Positions 1 through 8,835 of a stretch of DNA of 64,000 nt are shown here, piece after piece. Source of the stretch: Candidatus Liberibacter solanacearum CLso-ZC1 (lineage in GTDB: Bacteria > Pseudomonadota > Alphaproteobacteria > Rhizobiales > Rhizobiaceae); NCBI RefSeq assembly GCF_000183665.1, contig NC_014774.1:186001-250000 (forward strand), read 5' to 3'. Made by a program: the position numbers and the translations under genes. The first letter of the stretch is position 1. Each line of letters starts with the position of its first letter. The notes under the pieces are model-generated. The model had not been told where the DNA came from, did not search any database, and saw nothing but the letters and a program-made list of their open reading frames with translations.

Positions 1-726
1 CTTGTTAAAAGCTTCCTCATGTTCTCTTTTAAGACTCTTAAGAGCTTCAACCTCCTTACGTCGTTCATCCACAAACTCTTGATGCTCGGGTGCAACCTTG
101 CTATCAAGAAAGTCAATCACAGTTTTAAGATCAGTTCTAAGGGCTTGTGCCTCTTCCCCATATCCTACTACTTTATCGTAAAGCGAATTTAACGTTTTCT
201 TCTTCTCGGCAAGGTCGACGTGTGTAGTAGCCATGTCGACTTTATAGTCATCGTGAAGTTTTGCCCTCCACGCAATACGCTCTTGCGATACTCTGTCAAT
301 TACATCCTTGATACCCTTGATTATCTCAGGATCGTTCTTCTGCGAATTAACCGACAACCCAATCCCTGCAACCTTAATATATGCCTGTGAAAGATGCTCT
401 AAAGCGTCTTTTAGATCTTCAGCGGTTATCTCTTCTTTATCTCGTATCGCCTGAGACTTTTGCGTGTCAGCTCTTGCCTGATCCAGAATGTTATTCAAAT
501 CCTTTGAAGCATTGGCATTTTCCGTTGACTCTTTTAATTCTTCCGCTCTTTTTGCTCGGTCGTCTTCCTCCGCAATATCTGCATCCAATATTGTGGTCAT
601 CGTTACCGTCCATGTTGCCACAGCAGCCGCTACAGGAGCCCCGACTCCAGTTGCGAGCGCAACTCCAGTAACAACAGAACCTGCTACCGCTACCGTCCAT
701 TTAAGAGCCTTTTTAAACCAACCCAT
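1..726 (-). CDS. putative phage virion protein, 3' end outside the window
   Basis: The reading frame is open from an ATG at 726 to the window edge (242 codons, no stop seen), so the gene is partial. The start shares one base with the stop of the upstream tail-tube gene (TAATG), and a GGAGG lies just ahead, which suggests translational coupling. Residues 10-45 are a Gly/Ala/Val-rich hydrophobic stretch; the rest is charged, helical and coiled-coil-like. It follows the tail-tube B gene, where T7-like phages keep internal virion (ejection) proteins, so that role is an inference from position. I do not recognise the family. Confidence 0.7.
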   Translation of the reverse strand, partial: MGWFKKALKWTVAVAGSVVTGVALATGVGAPVAAAVATWTVTMTTILDADIAEEDDRAKRAEELKESTENANASKDLNNILDQARADTQKSQAIRDKEEITAEDLKDALEHLSQAYIKVAGIGLSVNSQKNDPEIIKGIKDVIDRVSQERIAWRAKLHDDYKVDMATTHVDLAEKKKTLNSLYDKVVGYGEEAQALRTDLKTVIDFLDSKVAPEHQEFVDERRKEVEALKSLKREHEEAFNK

Positions 727-2492
727 TAGTTCCTCCTTTCAACCAAACCATCACCGTGTAAAGCAAGCGGATTAAAAGCTCTAAGCCTCTCTAATCCTAT
801 CGAACTAACACCGTCTTCATTCGTTCTGCTCACCAAAAACCAAATCGTAGTTTCCCCTTGATCCAAACAAAGACAAGAACTTAAAGACATAATCTTGACC
901 CATCCCCCGCCACTCTTATGCGTGTGCCACGAGCCTTTCTCTTTGGAGTTGGCATGCAAACTACAGCTCAATAGTTCACCCTTGTTATTCAACACCCACA
1001 AAAGAGAATACGGATCTTCCTGATAGGCAAGTTGGCGTATGCGATAATCCAGCAGATGATCGACGTTTTGGGTCAGCTCTAAAAATTGAAAACCTTGCTC
1101 ACTCGCACCGCCTATAATCTGAATCCTCCTACCCGCCCCTTGAACAAAAATTAGTTCATCGCCAATACTCAAAGGCGGAGCTTCATAAACACCAATCCCT
1201 GCTAATCGTCTTGAAACCAGATTAAAACCTCTCTCAAAATCAAGAATAACAATCCATAGTGAGGTGTCAGTCCCAATAACAAGACCCTTTTCCATCGGTC
1301 TAAACCAACGAATGGCAGACATCGTATCATCCGTTATTGCAACAGATAACGACTTGCGATAATCAACATTGCCCTCAATTGTGTCAGGACTAAAATCAGT
1401 AAATGTATTATAACCAGAGAAATAAACAGCTTGAGGATCAAACTTTGACCCAGAAAAACACAGCCTATTGTTATAAAAAGATACATGAGACGGATAACCT
1501 TCACGTTCTCCCCAAGCACTCATATTCCAATACAAAGTACTGTTACTGTCTGTAACGCAAAAACCCTCGTGAAGCATGACTTCAACTGTCTTTGCTCCTG
1601 TACAGTTGACTATCTCTCCCCAAACATAATAAGGTGTCCTGTATTGTCCGCCCGTGCCAAGTGTGCTTTTGCCGTCTTTATCAACGCTTAATGCTTGCGA
1701 AGAGGCTATGACTTTCCATGTAACACCACCATCTCGGATATAAGTGTCTCTTCTATTATCTTCAAACTCCTTACCTGAGATTCCCTCAGTAATGCACCGA
1801 TAAACTTTCCCGTACATCTGCATAAAGGCGTTCTCAGGATATAAGGTGTTTGCTGTCCAATCCTTTGGAAGCCACCCAAGACAAAGCATCCGTCCAACAT
1901 CTTTTGGCTTAAAGATGGGCAATGTGGAAGTAACGGTAATCTTCCCTTTGCGAGTAGCAGAGAGGGTTACTCTCAGTTTCGCATCATGCTTTTTCCCGCC
2001 AACTTCACGCCGTCCTAACCATGGCGGGGGAGCAAACACCATCTTCTCAAAAATAACCCCTGCTTCCGTAAACTCTATCTTATATGGTGAATGCTTAGGA
2101 TGAACTAAAACTATAAGAGTACCCATGCGGGCAACATCAAGCTGTTCAGCCTCACGGAAACTATAAGGCGTACCATAAAAACGAATAAACTGTGGTGGTT
2201 TTATTCCAGTAACCTCCACATACACCATCTTCTTCTCGCCAAAGATGAACAGTACAGCCTCATCACCACCTAAAGCAAAGGAAAGTATCCGACTTGCTTT
2301 CGGTGGAAGATCAATATGTTCATAGCGATGCAACGGAGGTCTGCGTACCAATGATCCATCCGATAAAGGAATCATATTAAAACATTGCGATAAACCTTGA
2401 GAATGTAGTTCAAGATCACTACGAGACTGAATAATCTGAGGGGAAACTTCACCGCCTGCAAATGATCGCTTGGTATAGGCACCTTTAGGCAT
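726..2492 (-). CDS. phage tail tubular protein B-like / tail stabilisation protein
   Basis: This 588-residue protein opens with SFAGGEVSPQ and continues with an R-x-D-L...G...C-N-M...G-S-L-V-R-R-P pattern. That opening is typical of podovirus tail-tube (gp12-like) or 'stabilisation' proteins. It sits directly downstream of the smaller tail-tube gene with a one-base gap, in the order connector, tube A, tube B. The length is within the range of the family. It would form the distal tail tube of the virion. The family call rests on the N-terminal pattern plus synteny. Confidence 0.75.
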   Translation of the reverse strand: MPKGAYTKRSFAGGEVSPQIIQSRSDLELHSQGLSQCFNMIPLSDGSLVRRPPLHRYEHIDLPPKASRILSFALGGDEAVLFIFGEKKMVYVEVTGIKPPQFIRFYGTPYSFREAEQLDVARMGTLIVLVHPKHSPYKIEFTEAGVIFEKMVFAPPPWLGRREVGGKKHDAKLRVTLSATRKGKITVTSTLPIFKPKDVGRMLCLGWLPKDWTANTLYPENAFMQMYGKVYRCITEGISGKEFEDNRRDTYIRDGGVTWKVIASSQALSVDKDGKSTLGTGGQYRTPYYVWGEIVNCTGAKTVEVMLHEGFCVTDSNSTLYWNMSAWGEREGYPSHVSFYNNRLCFSGSKFDPQAVYFSGYNTFTDFSPDTIEGNVDYRKSLSVAITDDTMSAIRWFRPMEKGLVIGTDTSLWIVILDFERGFNLVSRRLAGIGVYEAPPLSIGDELIFVQGAGRRIQIIGGASEQGFQFLELTQNVDHLLDYRIRQLAYQEDPYSLLWVLNNKGELLSCSLHANSKEKGSWHTHKSGGGWVKIMSLSSCLCLDQGETTIWFLVSRTNEDGVSSIGLERLRAFNPLALHGDGLVERRN

Positions 2493-2493
2493 G

Positions 2494-3012
2494 TTAATAC
2501 TCCCTATCCTCAGATAGTTCTATACCGTCCATTTCAATAGCTGTTTTTAAAACTCTATCACTCTCGGCTTTTAAATACGCCCTTAATTGCTCATCCGCTA
2601 CTAAAGTCGGGCATAACTCACTCGCCAACTTTAAGGAAAGTGTCTCTTGATAGAGAGGATCACAATCTGCTAACGAAACCTCCTCAATATACTTAATAGA
2701 AAGCGGGATAGACTTATTATCGTGGACAACAATACAATCCCCATCTAATATCCCATCCCTGTCTATCTTTAAAACTTTAAGACATTTCTTAGGGAGAGGA
2801 TAACGAACCCTCCCTTGATCTTCAGAGACTAAAGAAGACAAAAAAGAAGACTTCGTCGCAAAACCCCACGCAAATGAACGCAGTAAACTACGGTGAATAG
2901 GGGAGAGTAAAAACTTGCAATATTTAGCTTTTATACTTCCCTCATCCAGCTTCGCTATCGGGCGTTGCCCTAACTTCAACAACGCCCAATTACAGATCTC
3001 ACACTCAGTCAT
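2494..3012 (-). CDS. phage tail tubular protein A-like (head-tail adaptor)
   Basis: This is a 172-residue protein. The N-terminus (C-x-x-A-L-x-x-L-G-x-R-P-I near residues 7-20) and the later LLRSFAWGFA segment match the usual look of podovirus gp11/tail-tube A adaptors (A-x-x-x-L-x-x-x-G...L...W-x-F-A). It lies between the capsid gene and the tail-tube B gene, which is the expected position. It would cap the portal and start the tail tube. The start ATG at 3012 follows the capsid stop by only five bases. Confidence 0.7.
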   Translation of the reverse strand: MTECEICNWALLKLGQRPIAKLDEGSIKAKYCKFLLSPIHRSLLRSFAWGFATKSSFLSSLVSEDQGRVRYPLPKKCLKVLKIDRDGILDGDCIVVHDNKSIPLSIKYIEEVSLADCDPLYQETLSLKLASELCPTLVADEQLRAYLKAESDRVLKTAIEMDGIELSEDREY

Positions 3013-3017
3013 CTAGG

Positions 3018-4049
3018 TTAAGCCGCCTTTTTACCAACTAACTTCGGTACCCCCTTGAGAGAGGCGTGTGAGATCTCAATACCTAAAATCTTCTCTGGTT
3101 CTACCCGAGCCGCACCAAAGGATGCGGTTAATGTAATTTGAGGTGCATGCCATTTACTAGGATCTTCAGAATGTTTTACCTCAACCGCTTTCCTTTGCGT
3201 AAAAGCAACCGCCGATTTGCAATAAATAGGTAAAACATACTTGATCTTGTCATTAGCAAATTTAGCAGAGGATGTAACACCAACTTGTCCTGCTACATTT
3301 TTGATTTTCGAGTCCGTCAAACCTGGAAATTGTGTCCCTGATGGAAATAAGTTATTGCCTGGTACTTTCTCCATGTTGATAAACCGAACCCCTGCAAAAG
3401 CTTCAATCCTACCCGCCTGTAAAGCTGCCGTATTGATATAATCCTTACTTGTTGCTTTCTCTAACGCAAATAACGACGCCCATACATCACTCGGTACTAA
3501 AACGTATATTTGCTCAGAATCAACATCAATATGCCGTTCCATAAAAATAGATTTAGCCGTAATAAGTTGTCCTATAAAGGTTTGAAAAAAGTCATCACCA
3601 TCAACCGCAGATATTATATTATCCGCAGAAAAAGGCTCTAAGCTCTTCGCATCCTTACCACACTGATTAACTCCTAGCATACCCTCAAGGATAACTTCGT
3701 CTTGTTTACGGTGCATCGCAGCTGTTGCTAATTTAGCGTAGGGTAAAAGCGGATTAAGCCCTGAATCCAAAGTCGCAAACGGATCAATGCGTTCCGCCCA
3801 TCCAAACTGTTCGTGGCTAATCCATCTTCTGGATTGATCGGTGTTATTGTATATGGTGTCCGACATATCACCGATAATCTTATGGGCTTCGGAGGGCTTA
3901 AATATTTCTACATAAGCTGATTTCTCACCCTCAGTAGATTTCTCCGTTACCGTAGGTCTCAATTTTGATGTTTCCTGTTGCAAAGCAAGTTCAACATGCT
4001 TTTTGAACTCTAATATATTAGCCGTTGCTAATTGCTGTTTTGTAGCCAT
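3018..4049 (-). CDS. phage major capsid protein
   Basis: This 343-residue protein begins MATKQQLATANILEFKKHVE and has a helical N-terminal arm followed by a mixed alpha/beta body, including GLNPLLPYAKLATAAMHRKQDEVILEGMLG near residue 100. That layout is typical of the HK97-fold capsid proteins of podovirus-like phages (Phage_capsid_2 type). It follows the scaffold remnant and precedes the tail-tube genes, as expected. No cleaved pro-domain is obvious. The assignment rests on pattern and position. Confidence 0.78.
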   Translation of the reverse strand: MATKQQLATANILEFKKHVELALQQETSKLRPTVTEKSTEGEKSAYVEIFKPSEAHKIIGDMSDTIYNNTDQSRRWISHEQFGWAERIDPFATLDSGLNPLLPYAKLATAAMHRKQDEVILEGMLGVNQCGKDAKSLEPFSADNIISAVDGDDFFQTFIGQLITAKSIFMERHIDVDSEQIYVLVPSDVWASLFALEKATSKDYINTAALQAGRIEAFAGVRFINMEKVPGNNLFPSGTQFPGLTDSKIKNVAGQVGVTSSAKFANDKIKYVLPIYCKSAVAFTQRKAVEVKHSEDPSKWHAPQITLTASFGAARVEPEKILGIEISHASLKGVPKLVGKKAA

Positions 4050-4072
4050 AATTGTTATCCTTTTCTATGGTG

Positions 4073-4255
4073 TTATTGATCTAATAAGGCTTGCTGGTTT
4101 GCCCATTGTTTTATCTTATTATTGGCGGAAGTATCGCCCGCTTTACGCTTCTCTATAAATTCGGGGTTATTAAACAGCTTGTCATAATCTTCTTGTGATC
4201 CTCGAGACCCCTCAGATCGAGCAAATGTATCCCCTACCGAAGTCTCTTTGTTCAT
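4073..4255 (-). pseudogene. C-terminal part of the phage scaffold protein, cut off by an inversion
   Basis: The frame reads GDTFARSEGSRGSQEDYDKL then FNNPEFIEKRKAGD...ANNKIKQWANQQ. This is the usual C-terminal tail of capsid assembly scaffolds (E-x-x-Y-x-x-L-x-x-N-P-x-F...G-D...A-x-x-K-x-x-x-W). It lies just upstream of the capsid gene but has no N-terminal part on this strand. The missing part is on the opposite strand at 4572-5099. Both pieces meet in frame at a shared AAA codon (4249-4247 and 5097-5099). Rejoined, they give about 233 residues. The apparent ATG at 4255 lies partly in the inverted segment, so it is probably fortuitous. Confidence 0.75.
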
Positions 4256-4568
4256 GGATATTGCCGAGAAGATTAAAAATACAGCTTTAGGTCGAGGTTA
4301 CACTGTTGATCCTGTTGTTTTAGCTGAACGATTGGAAGAAGACGAGAAAAGGCTTCGATTGTACAAAAGCGTTTTTGCCACAGAAGCTGGGAAAGAGGTT
4401 TTGATAGATTTGATGGTTGAAGGAGGTCTTTTATCCTATCCTGAGATTGATGATGCCCTAAAGCTTGCTCACTGTGAGGGCAAACGGGCTATGGCGGTTC
4501 GTATCGCATCAAGTTTAGGTCTTAATTTTGAACAAATAGTGCAAATGTACTCAATAGAAAAGGAATAA
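4254..4568 (+). CDS. small phage protein inside the inverted segment, function unknown
   Basis: This 104-residue acidic, mostly helical protein starts MDIAEKIKNTALGRGYTVDP. An upstream in-frame TTG at 4248 is possible but less likely. It lies four bases ahead of the scaffold gene and on the plus strand, while all neighbouring late genes are on the minus strand. Undoing the 4250-5096 inversion puts its ATG about 11 bases after the portal stop and directly ahead of scaffold, in the natural late operon. I do not recognise the family; position suggests a head-assembly accessory role. Confidence 0.6.
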   Translation: MDIAEKIKNTALGRGYTVDPVVLAERLEEDEKRLRLYKSVFATEAGKEVLIDLMVEGGLLSYPEIDDALKLAHCEGKRAMAVRIASSLGLNFEQIVQMYSIEKE

Positions 4569-4571
4569 ATA

Positions 4572-5297
4572 ATGACAGATGTAAAAGAAACACCTGTTTC
4601 AACCCCAATAGAAACTAAAGGTGAACATCCGGAAACACCACCATTGCCAAAGGAAGAAGCGGTACAGCAGTCTACGTCTCAGAGCAGTAACCCTTTCTCA
4701 AGTTCTTCATCAACCGAAGAGGCTGAAGCATCACAACTCAATAGTGAAGACTATACCCTAAACTGTCCTGAGTACATTCCGCAAGAGGAGGTTAAAGCCC
4801 ACAGTGAGGCTTTTAAGGAGGCTGGGATTGATGCAAAGACGGCACAGAAAGTTATAGATCGCCTTGTTGCTCATGGGCAAGAGAACGAGAAGCGTTCGAT
4901 AGAGCGATTGGACAAGGCTTTAGCGGAAGACAAGACGGCATTGAAGTCCGAATATGGTGTTGATTACAGTCGAAGAGAGAAAGACATAGCCCGTTATTTT
5001 CGTCAAGAGAAGATAGCAGACGCAGATGTACAATCGCTTGTATCTACCTGGGGATTTCAAAAGACCTTTAAGTTTTTTGACCGTTACGCTCAATTAAAAT
5101 CAATCATAGCTATTCTCCATCAGGTCATTCGTCATCTTCTTCTCTATAGCTTTACTCACGGCTTTCGCCCCTGCTTCCATCCCCATTTGCTCTTGTTGTT
5201 GTGCATCTTGTCGATTTTGCATCGCTTCCATTTGATCGTCTCTGTCTTTACGTCTCTGCTTCACTTCATCCACATCACGGATAAGATGTGCTGGTGA
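4572..5297 (+). CDS. phage capsid scaffold protein, N-terminal part fused to an unrelated tail
   Basis: Residues 1-75 are Pro/Ser/Glu-rich and disordered. Residues 80-176 carry the usual scaffold core: an EVKAHSEAFKEAGI and AQKVIDRLVAHG helix, LKSEYGVDYSRREKDIARYF, then FQKTFKFFDRYAQL. After the AAA codon at 5097-5099 the frame runs antisense through the portal 3' end for about 65 residues with no scaffold character. The true C-terminus is at 4073-4246 on the other strand. The product is therefore probably a truncated chimera unless the segment flips back. Confidence 0.75.
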   Translation: MTDVKETPVSTPIETKGEHPETPPLPKEEAVQQSTSQSSNPFSSSSSTEEAEASQLNSEDYTLNCPEYIPQEEVKAHSEAFKEAGIDAKTAQKVIDRLVAHGQENEKRSIERLDKALAEDKTALKSEYGVDYSRREKDIARYFRQEKIADADVQSLVSTWGFQKTFKFFDRYAQLKSIIAILHQVIRHLLLYSFTHGFRPCFHPHLLLLLCILSILHRFHLIVSVFTSLLHFIHITDKMCW

Positions 5298-6767
5298 ACC
5301 ACTCGCCCAAAGGGCAAATCGGGAAACCTTATCAATATCAATATGATCCATAGGTTCTGGATTACCCGTTTTAGCCCCCAATTCTAAAACGGTATTCGTC
5401 CCTTGAAGAACACTCGCAACACTCTCGGCTTGTTGGTATTTGAATAAGGGCGATGTATACTCAACCTTTAAAAGGTGGAAAGGCGAATGATCATAATCCG
5501 TTAGCTCTGGAAGATTGTGTTGTGCATCAAGAATATCCAACTCCCGCTTAATCATCGCTCCGATAAATTCTGATTGAAGACCTCCTATCAAAGGTCCTAC
5601 AAACGCACCTTTCTCTCTCGTCTTCTCCATAGATTCCGCAGCTGAACGAGATGCCTTGTCATCCAACACTTGAAACAAATCCAGCAGAAAGAGACTATGA
5701 ATAGATCCTTGTATTCTTTTAAGCTCCTCATAAAAGGGAAGAGGATTGCCAACTTGAAGAGGTTGAAAAAGGGCTTTGCCGTCTTTGCTCATCGCACCTA
5801 TGTTCATATAGCGAGACTTATTTTTGAATTCTAACTGTTTAGCCTCTGGGGGAGCAAGATACGCTGGATGTAAAGAAAGACGGGCGTATTGGGCTAATTC
5901 GTTCGATATCTCGTTTAAACGCCTAATCGCAGGGAGTGCTTCCATCGCAGGGGATTTACCGTATATCTCATCAGCCCTTACTCGGTAGCGTCCAATAATA
6001 TAGGGAAGAGTAGTAATCTGCTTCTCTTCAAAAAATACGTTCTCATCAATGCATACAAATTTAGAATGAAAGTTCTTGTTTCCTTTATCTTTCTTCTTCT
6101 CAGCAAGACTTTTAGGATAGACCGCATGAATGATCTTAAACTTGTCAGGTTCTTTCTTCTCATAAGATGACTTCATCTTATCAGATAAAACTTTATACCC
6201 CCATTTGCCACCAATCTGCTCAGCCGTAAATTCAAATGTTCGGTAAATACTATCTACTTCGTTTTGATGATTAACACTCAAATAAACATCGGCAAGGGGA
6301 ACGGCAATATAACGTATCCCCTCTTCTAATCCCGTTTCATCAACATCCGCTTCAATGTAAAAACACCCAGTCCCAAACTCAACAATACTAGTGTAAAAAG
6401 ACTGCAGACAACTTACAAATCCAGAACGCGAACGTTCCCTAAAACCAAAAAGCACATCCGTTACTTGATCGCACCATCCTCTAATTTTTTTCGCCCCAGC
6501 ATCCTCCTCATAAAGAAAGGCTTGATGCCTAAAAAAAGGCTCAGATAACCCATGCCACTTTTGACCAGGTGGAGTAATAAGAGAAGAAAGCAAGGAAGAG
6601 AGTTTAATACAGGCCTCAGATCCTGTCGTATCCCACATACGAGATTTTGGTTCTTGCTTATAAGGATAAAGAAGAGATGTTAACTCCTCCATCCGAGTAT
6701 TTAACTCTTCTCTTTGACTTTTTAAATGCTCAAAACAAGTCTTGATCTTTTTAATAGAATTATTCAT
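5100..6767 (-). CDS. phage portal protein (head-tail connector)
   Basis: This 555-residue protein matches the T7-type head-to-tail connector pattern. It opens with helical NTRMEELTSLLYPYKQ, then has WDTTGSEACIKLSSLLSSLITPPGQKWHGL near residues 44-75, a central domain with GRYRVRADEIYGKSPAMEALPAIRRLNEI near 270-300, and a Gln-rich C-terminus. It forms the dodecameric vertex for DNA packaging. It lies between the terminase block and the scaffold/capsid block. Its stop at 5102-5100 sits exactly at the inversion breakpoint and appears intact. Confidence 0.85.
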   Translation of the reverse strand: MNNSIKKIKTCFEHLKSQREELNTRMEELTSLLYPYKQEPKSRMWDTTGSEACIKLSSLLSSLITPPGQKWHGLSEPFFRHQAFLYEEDAGAKKIRGWCDQVTDVLFGFRERSRSGFVSCLQSFYTSIVEFGTGCFYIEADVDETGLEEGIRYIAVPLADVYLSVNHQNEVDSIYRTFEFTAEQIGGKWGYKVLSDKMKSSYEKKEPDKFKIIHAVYPKSLAEKKKDKGNKNFHSKFVCIDENVFFEEKQITTLPYIIGRYRVRADEIYGKSPAMEALPAIRRLNEISNELAQYARLSLHPAYLAPPEAKQLEFKNKSRYMNIGAMSKDGKALFQPLQVGNPLPFYEELKRIQGSIHSLFLLDLFQVLDDKASRSAAESMEKTREKGAFVGPLIGGLQSEFIGAMIKRELDILDAQHNLPELTDYDHSPFHLLKVEYTSPLFKYQQAESVASVLQGTNTVLELGAKTGNPEPMDHIDIDKVSRFALWASGSPAHLIRDVDEVKQRRKDRDDQMEAMQNRQDAQQQEQMGMEAGAKAVSKAIEKKMTNDLMENSYD

Positions 6768-7105
6768 CGGCTATATCCACCCGCTAAAAGCATTGATGCG
6801 GGCGGGCGGTGTCTCAAGTAAGAATGAGGATTCATCCACGAAGATTCTTTTTCCTCTTCCCTCTCCCTCTCCTCATCCGTGAGCATGTAAGCAGGTTTAT
6901 CCAAAACATCTTGCTTATTATCTTGCTTATTATCTTCCTCTTTATCCGAACCAGAAAATAGATAATCAATGACCGACGTAGCACCACCTAATAAACCGCC
7001 CGCTAAAGCCCCCCAAGGACCACCTACCATAGCCCCCGAAGTAGCCCCTTGAAAAATGTTCGATAAACCCTTTGACCACGGGTTCTTTTGTTGTTCTCTA
7101 GGCAT
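6764..7105 (-). CDS. small phage structural or accessory protein with a Gly/Ala-rich segment
   Basis: I chose the ATG at 7105 (MPREQQKNPWSKGLSN), which overlaps the terminase stop by eight bases; an earlier in-frame ATG would lie deep inside terminase. The 113-residue product has a glycine-rich hydrophobic helix (SGAMVGGPWGALAGGLLGGA, residues about 20-40), then a charged tail with a DNKQ-DNKQ repeat. It overlaps the portal start by four bases. It may be an internal or membrane-active virion protein; the family is not recognised. Confidence 0.6.
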   Translation of the reverse strand: MPREQQKNPWSKGLSNIFQGATSGAMVGGPWGALAGGLLGGATSVIDYLFSGSDKEEDNKQDNKQDVLDKPAYMLTDEEREREEEKESSWMNPHSYLRHRPPASMLLAGGYSR

Positions 7106-8627
7106 AGCTAAACCTCCGATCAACAAGTAACTCATCGGCTTCATATTGATATGATCGGCACCGACCAAAGTTCATATCACTTCGTGCAGGACTAACCGCA
7201 AATGTGTAAGCCAAAGCATCCGAATAATCGGTACTCACCGCACCTTTAACCCTCTTGGATTCTAAGGCTAACTTGCCCGTGTTCGGCTCTATGAAAGACT
7301 CTAAAGATTTTAAGTTCTGAATTAATCCGCTATGATTGGGAATACTTGCTAACTCTAGCCATTCTGCCATTTTAACATGCAGTTCCGTGCGTCTGTTCCT
7401 ATAAGATTCATGGTCATCCGCTCTGTTCTGACCTTTCTCTGCATGAACGCTATAGCCCTCATCTGCTAAATAATAATACGTTTGTACCCCAATACCGTTG
7501 GCATCTACCACAACCGCATCAGGCTTGTATTTGTTAATCAGTTCCTCTATCTTGCGACTGGAAGCGTTGACAGCCAATCCCGACCAATCAAAAATATGCT
7601 CAATATTAGTGCCACGACGCAACACAACAACCGTGTTGTCGCCACCCTCTCCTGCTATATCACAACCCATAATTAAAGGAGCGTAGGGGTCTTTAATCGG
7701 CTCTCTATTAAGGGCTTCTTCAATCCGATAAAAAGGTATAAAACTGTTGATGTCCTGTTGTGGAAATTGTCCTAATACCTCAACCCGTGTAACATCAGAA
7801 TCTAGCCCATAACGGCTTATTATCCCCTCATGAAAACTCGGATCTATCCCCTCTACTGTTCGTGTATCTATCTGGAATCTCTGCCAGTCTTCTAAGGGAA
7901 CGTTAAATATATCGTAAAACCAACCCTTTAACCGCCGAGGATTAGACGTCATAACCCAAAAACGATTGGCGTTATTCTCAGTAAAAAATCCAAGAATAGA
8001 AGTGTTTATAACATCAGGGGTACCTGAAGCTTCATCGTTAAAAATAGCCATTCCGTAAGTGTTATGATGCCCTACAAAAGTATCAGGGCGTTCCTCCGAA
8101 TAAGTCCTACAGGTAATCGTGTAATGCTTTGAGTCAATCCCAAAATTCTTTTCTAATGCTTCCGCATACCACACAGCAGGATGCAAAGATAACGACTGCA
8201 TCTCAAACCAATGCTTGTTCGGTAACATCGACAACCACTTACTTACCTCCGCCCATAACGTACTCTTCAGCTGAGTTTCCGAATTGGCAAGACAAAGTAT
8301 TGACATGCCAGGTCGGGTCGATATTAACCATAACATCATCCAAGCGTTTAAAGTTGTTTTGCCAATCCCTCTACCAGCTGATACCGCACCCTTAAATATC
8401 TTAGGGTCGGGATTATCAACATTGAAAAGACAGTCAGTGTCTACCGCTTCCATAAAATCTAATTGCCATCTACGGGGTCTAGAAAAGTTTGCAAGCGAGG
8501 TGTTCGCTTCGCTCCAAGGAAATAACCGAAGTACAAAGTTGGTAAAACTAAGCTTGATGTCGTCAGAAAACATCAGCTCCATAAGCTCTTGTTCATGTTC
8601 TATTTTTGTTGGAAGTTCTCGGGTCAA
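7098..8627 (-). CDS. terL: phage terminase large subunit
   Basis: This 509-residue packaging motor has a Walker A GRGIGKTT at residues 85-92 and a Walker B/catalytic FNDEA near 196-200. The RNase H-fold nuclease acidic residues sit at MGCDIAGEG (D323), VVVDANGIG (D375) and near YSDALAY toward the C-terminus. The start used is a TTG at 8627 with AGAG about eight bases upstream; internal ATGs at residues 16 and 19 are alternatives. It cuts concatemers and translocates DNA through the portal. It lies between terS and the portal gene. Confidence 0.92.
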   Translation of the reverse strand: MTRELPTKIEHEQELMELMFSDDIKLSFTNFVLRLFPWSEANTSLANFSRPRRWQLDFMEAVDTDCLFNVDNPDPKIFKGAVSAGRGIGKTTLNAWMMLWLISTRPGMSILCLANSETQLKSTLWAEVSKWLSMLPNKHWFEMQSLSLHPAVWYAEALEKNFGIDSKHYTITCRTYSEERPDTFVGHHNTYGMAIFNDEASGTPDVINTSILGFFTENNANRFWVMTSNPRRLKGWFYDIFNVPLEDWQRFQIDTRTVEGIDPSFHEGIISRYGLDSDVTRVEVLGQFPQQDINSFIPFYRIEEALNREPIKDPYAPLIMGCDIAGEGGDNTVVVLRRGTNIEHIFDWSGLAVNASSRKIEELINKYKPDAVVVDANGIGVQTYYYLADEGYSVHAEKGQNRADDHESYRNRRTELHVKMAEWLELASIPNHSGLIQNLKSLESFIEPNTGKLALESKRVKGAVSTDYSDALAYTFAVSPARSDMNFGRCRSYQYEADELLVDRRFSYA

Positions 8628-8764
8628 TAAAACAATCTCTAATATCTGTTATCTTCGGCAGAGATTGAACGTAAAAACTTCAAAACTTTCAAAATTTTAT
8701 AAAAATTGTCGAAGCATAGGCTCTATATACTTTCAAAACTCCTCTTGGGGGGCACCCCCTCCTT

Positions 8765-8808
8765 CAAAACAAAAAAAACTCCACTAGCTCCTTAAACTCC
8801 ACTAGCTC
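8765..8808. repeat. two copies of an ACTCCACTAGCTC motif between terS and terL
   Basis: The 208-base gap between the terminase genes contains two near-identical CTCCACTAGCTC copies about 18 bases apart. Read on the minus strand they contain GAGCTA and GGAG, so they resemble the 9-bp GGAGCTAYT array upstream of terS. No gene or clear terminator is visible in this gap. Confidence 0.5.
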
Positions 8809-8835
8809 TAAAAGACTCTTAAAGCACCCTCAGTC

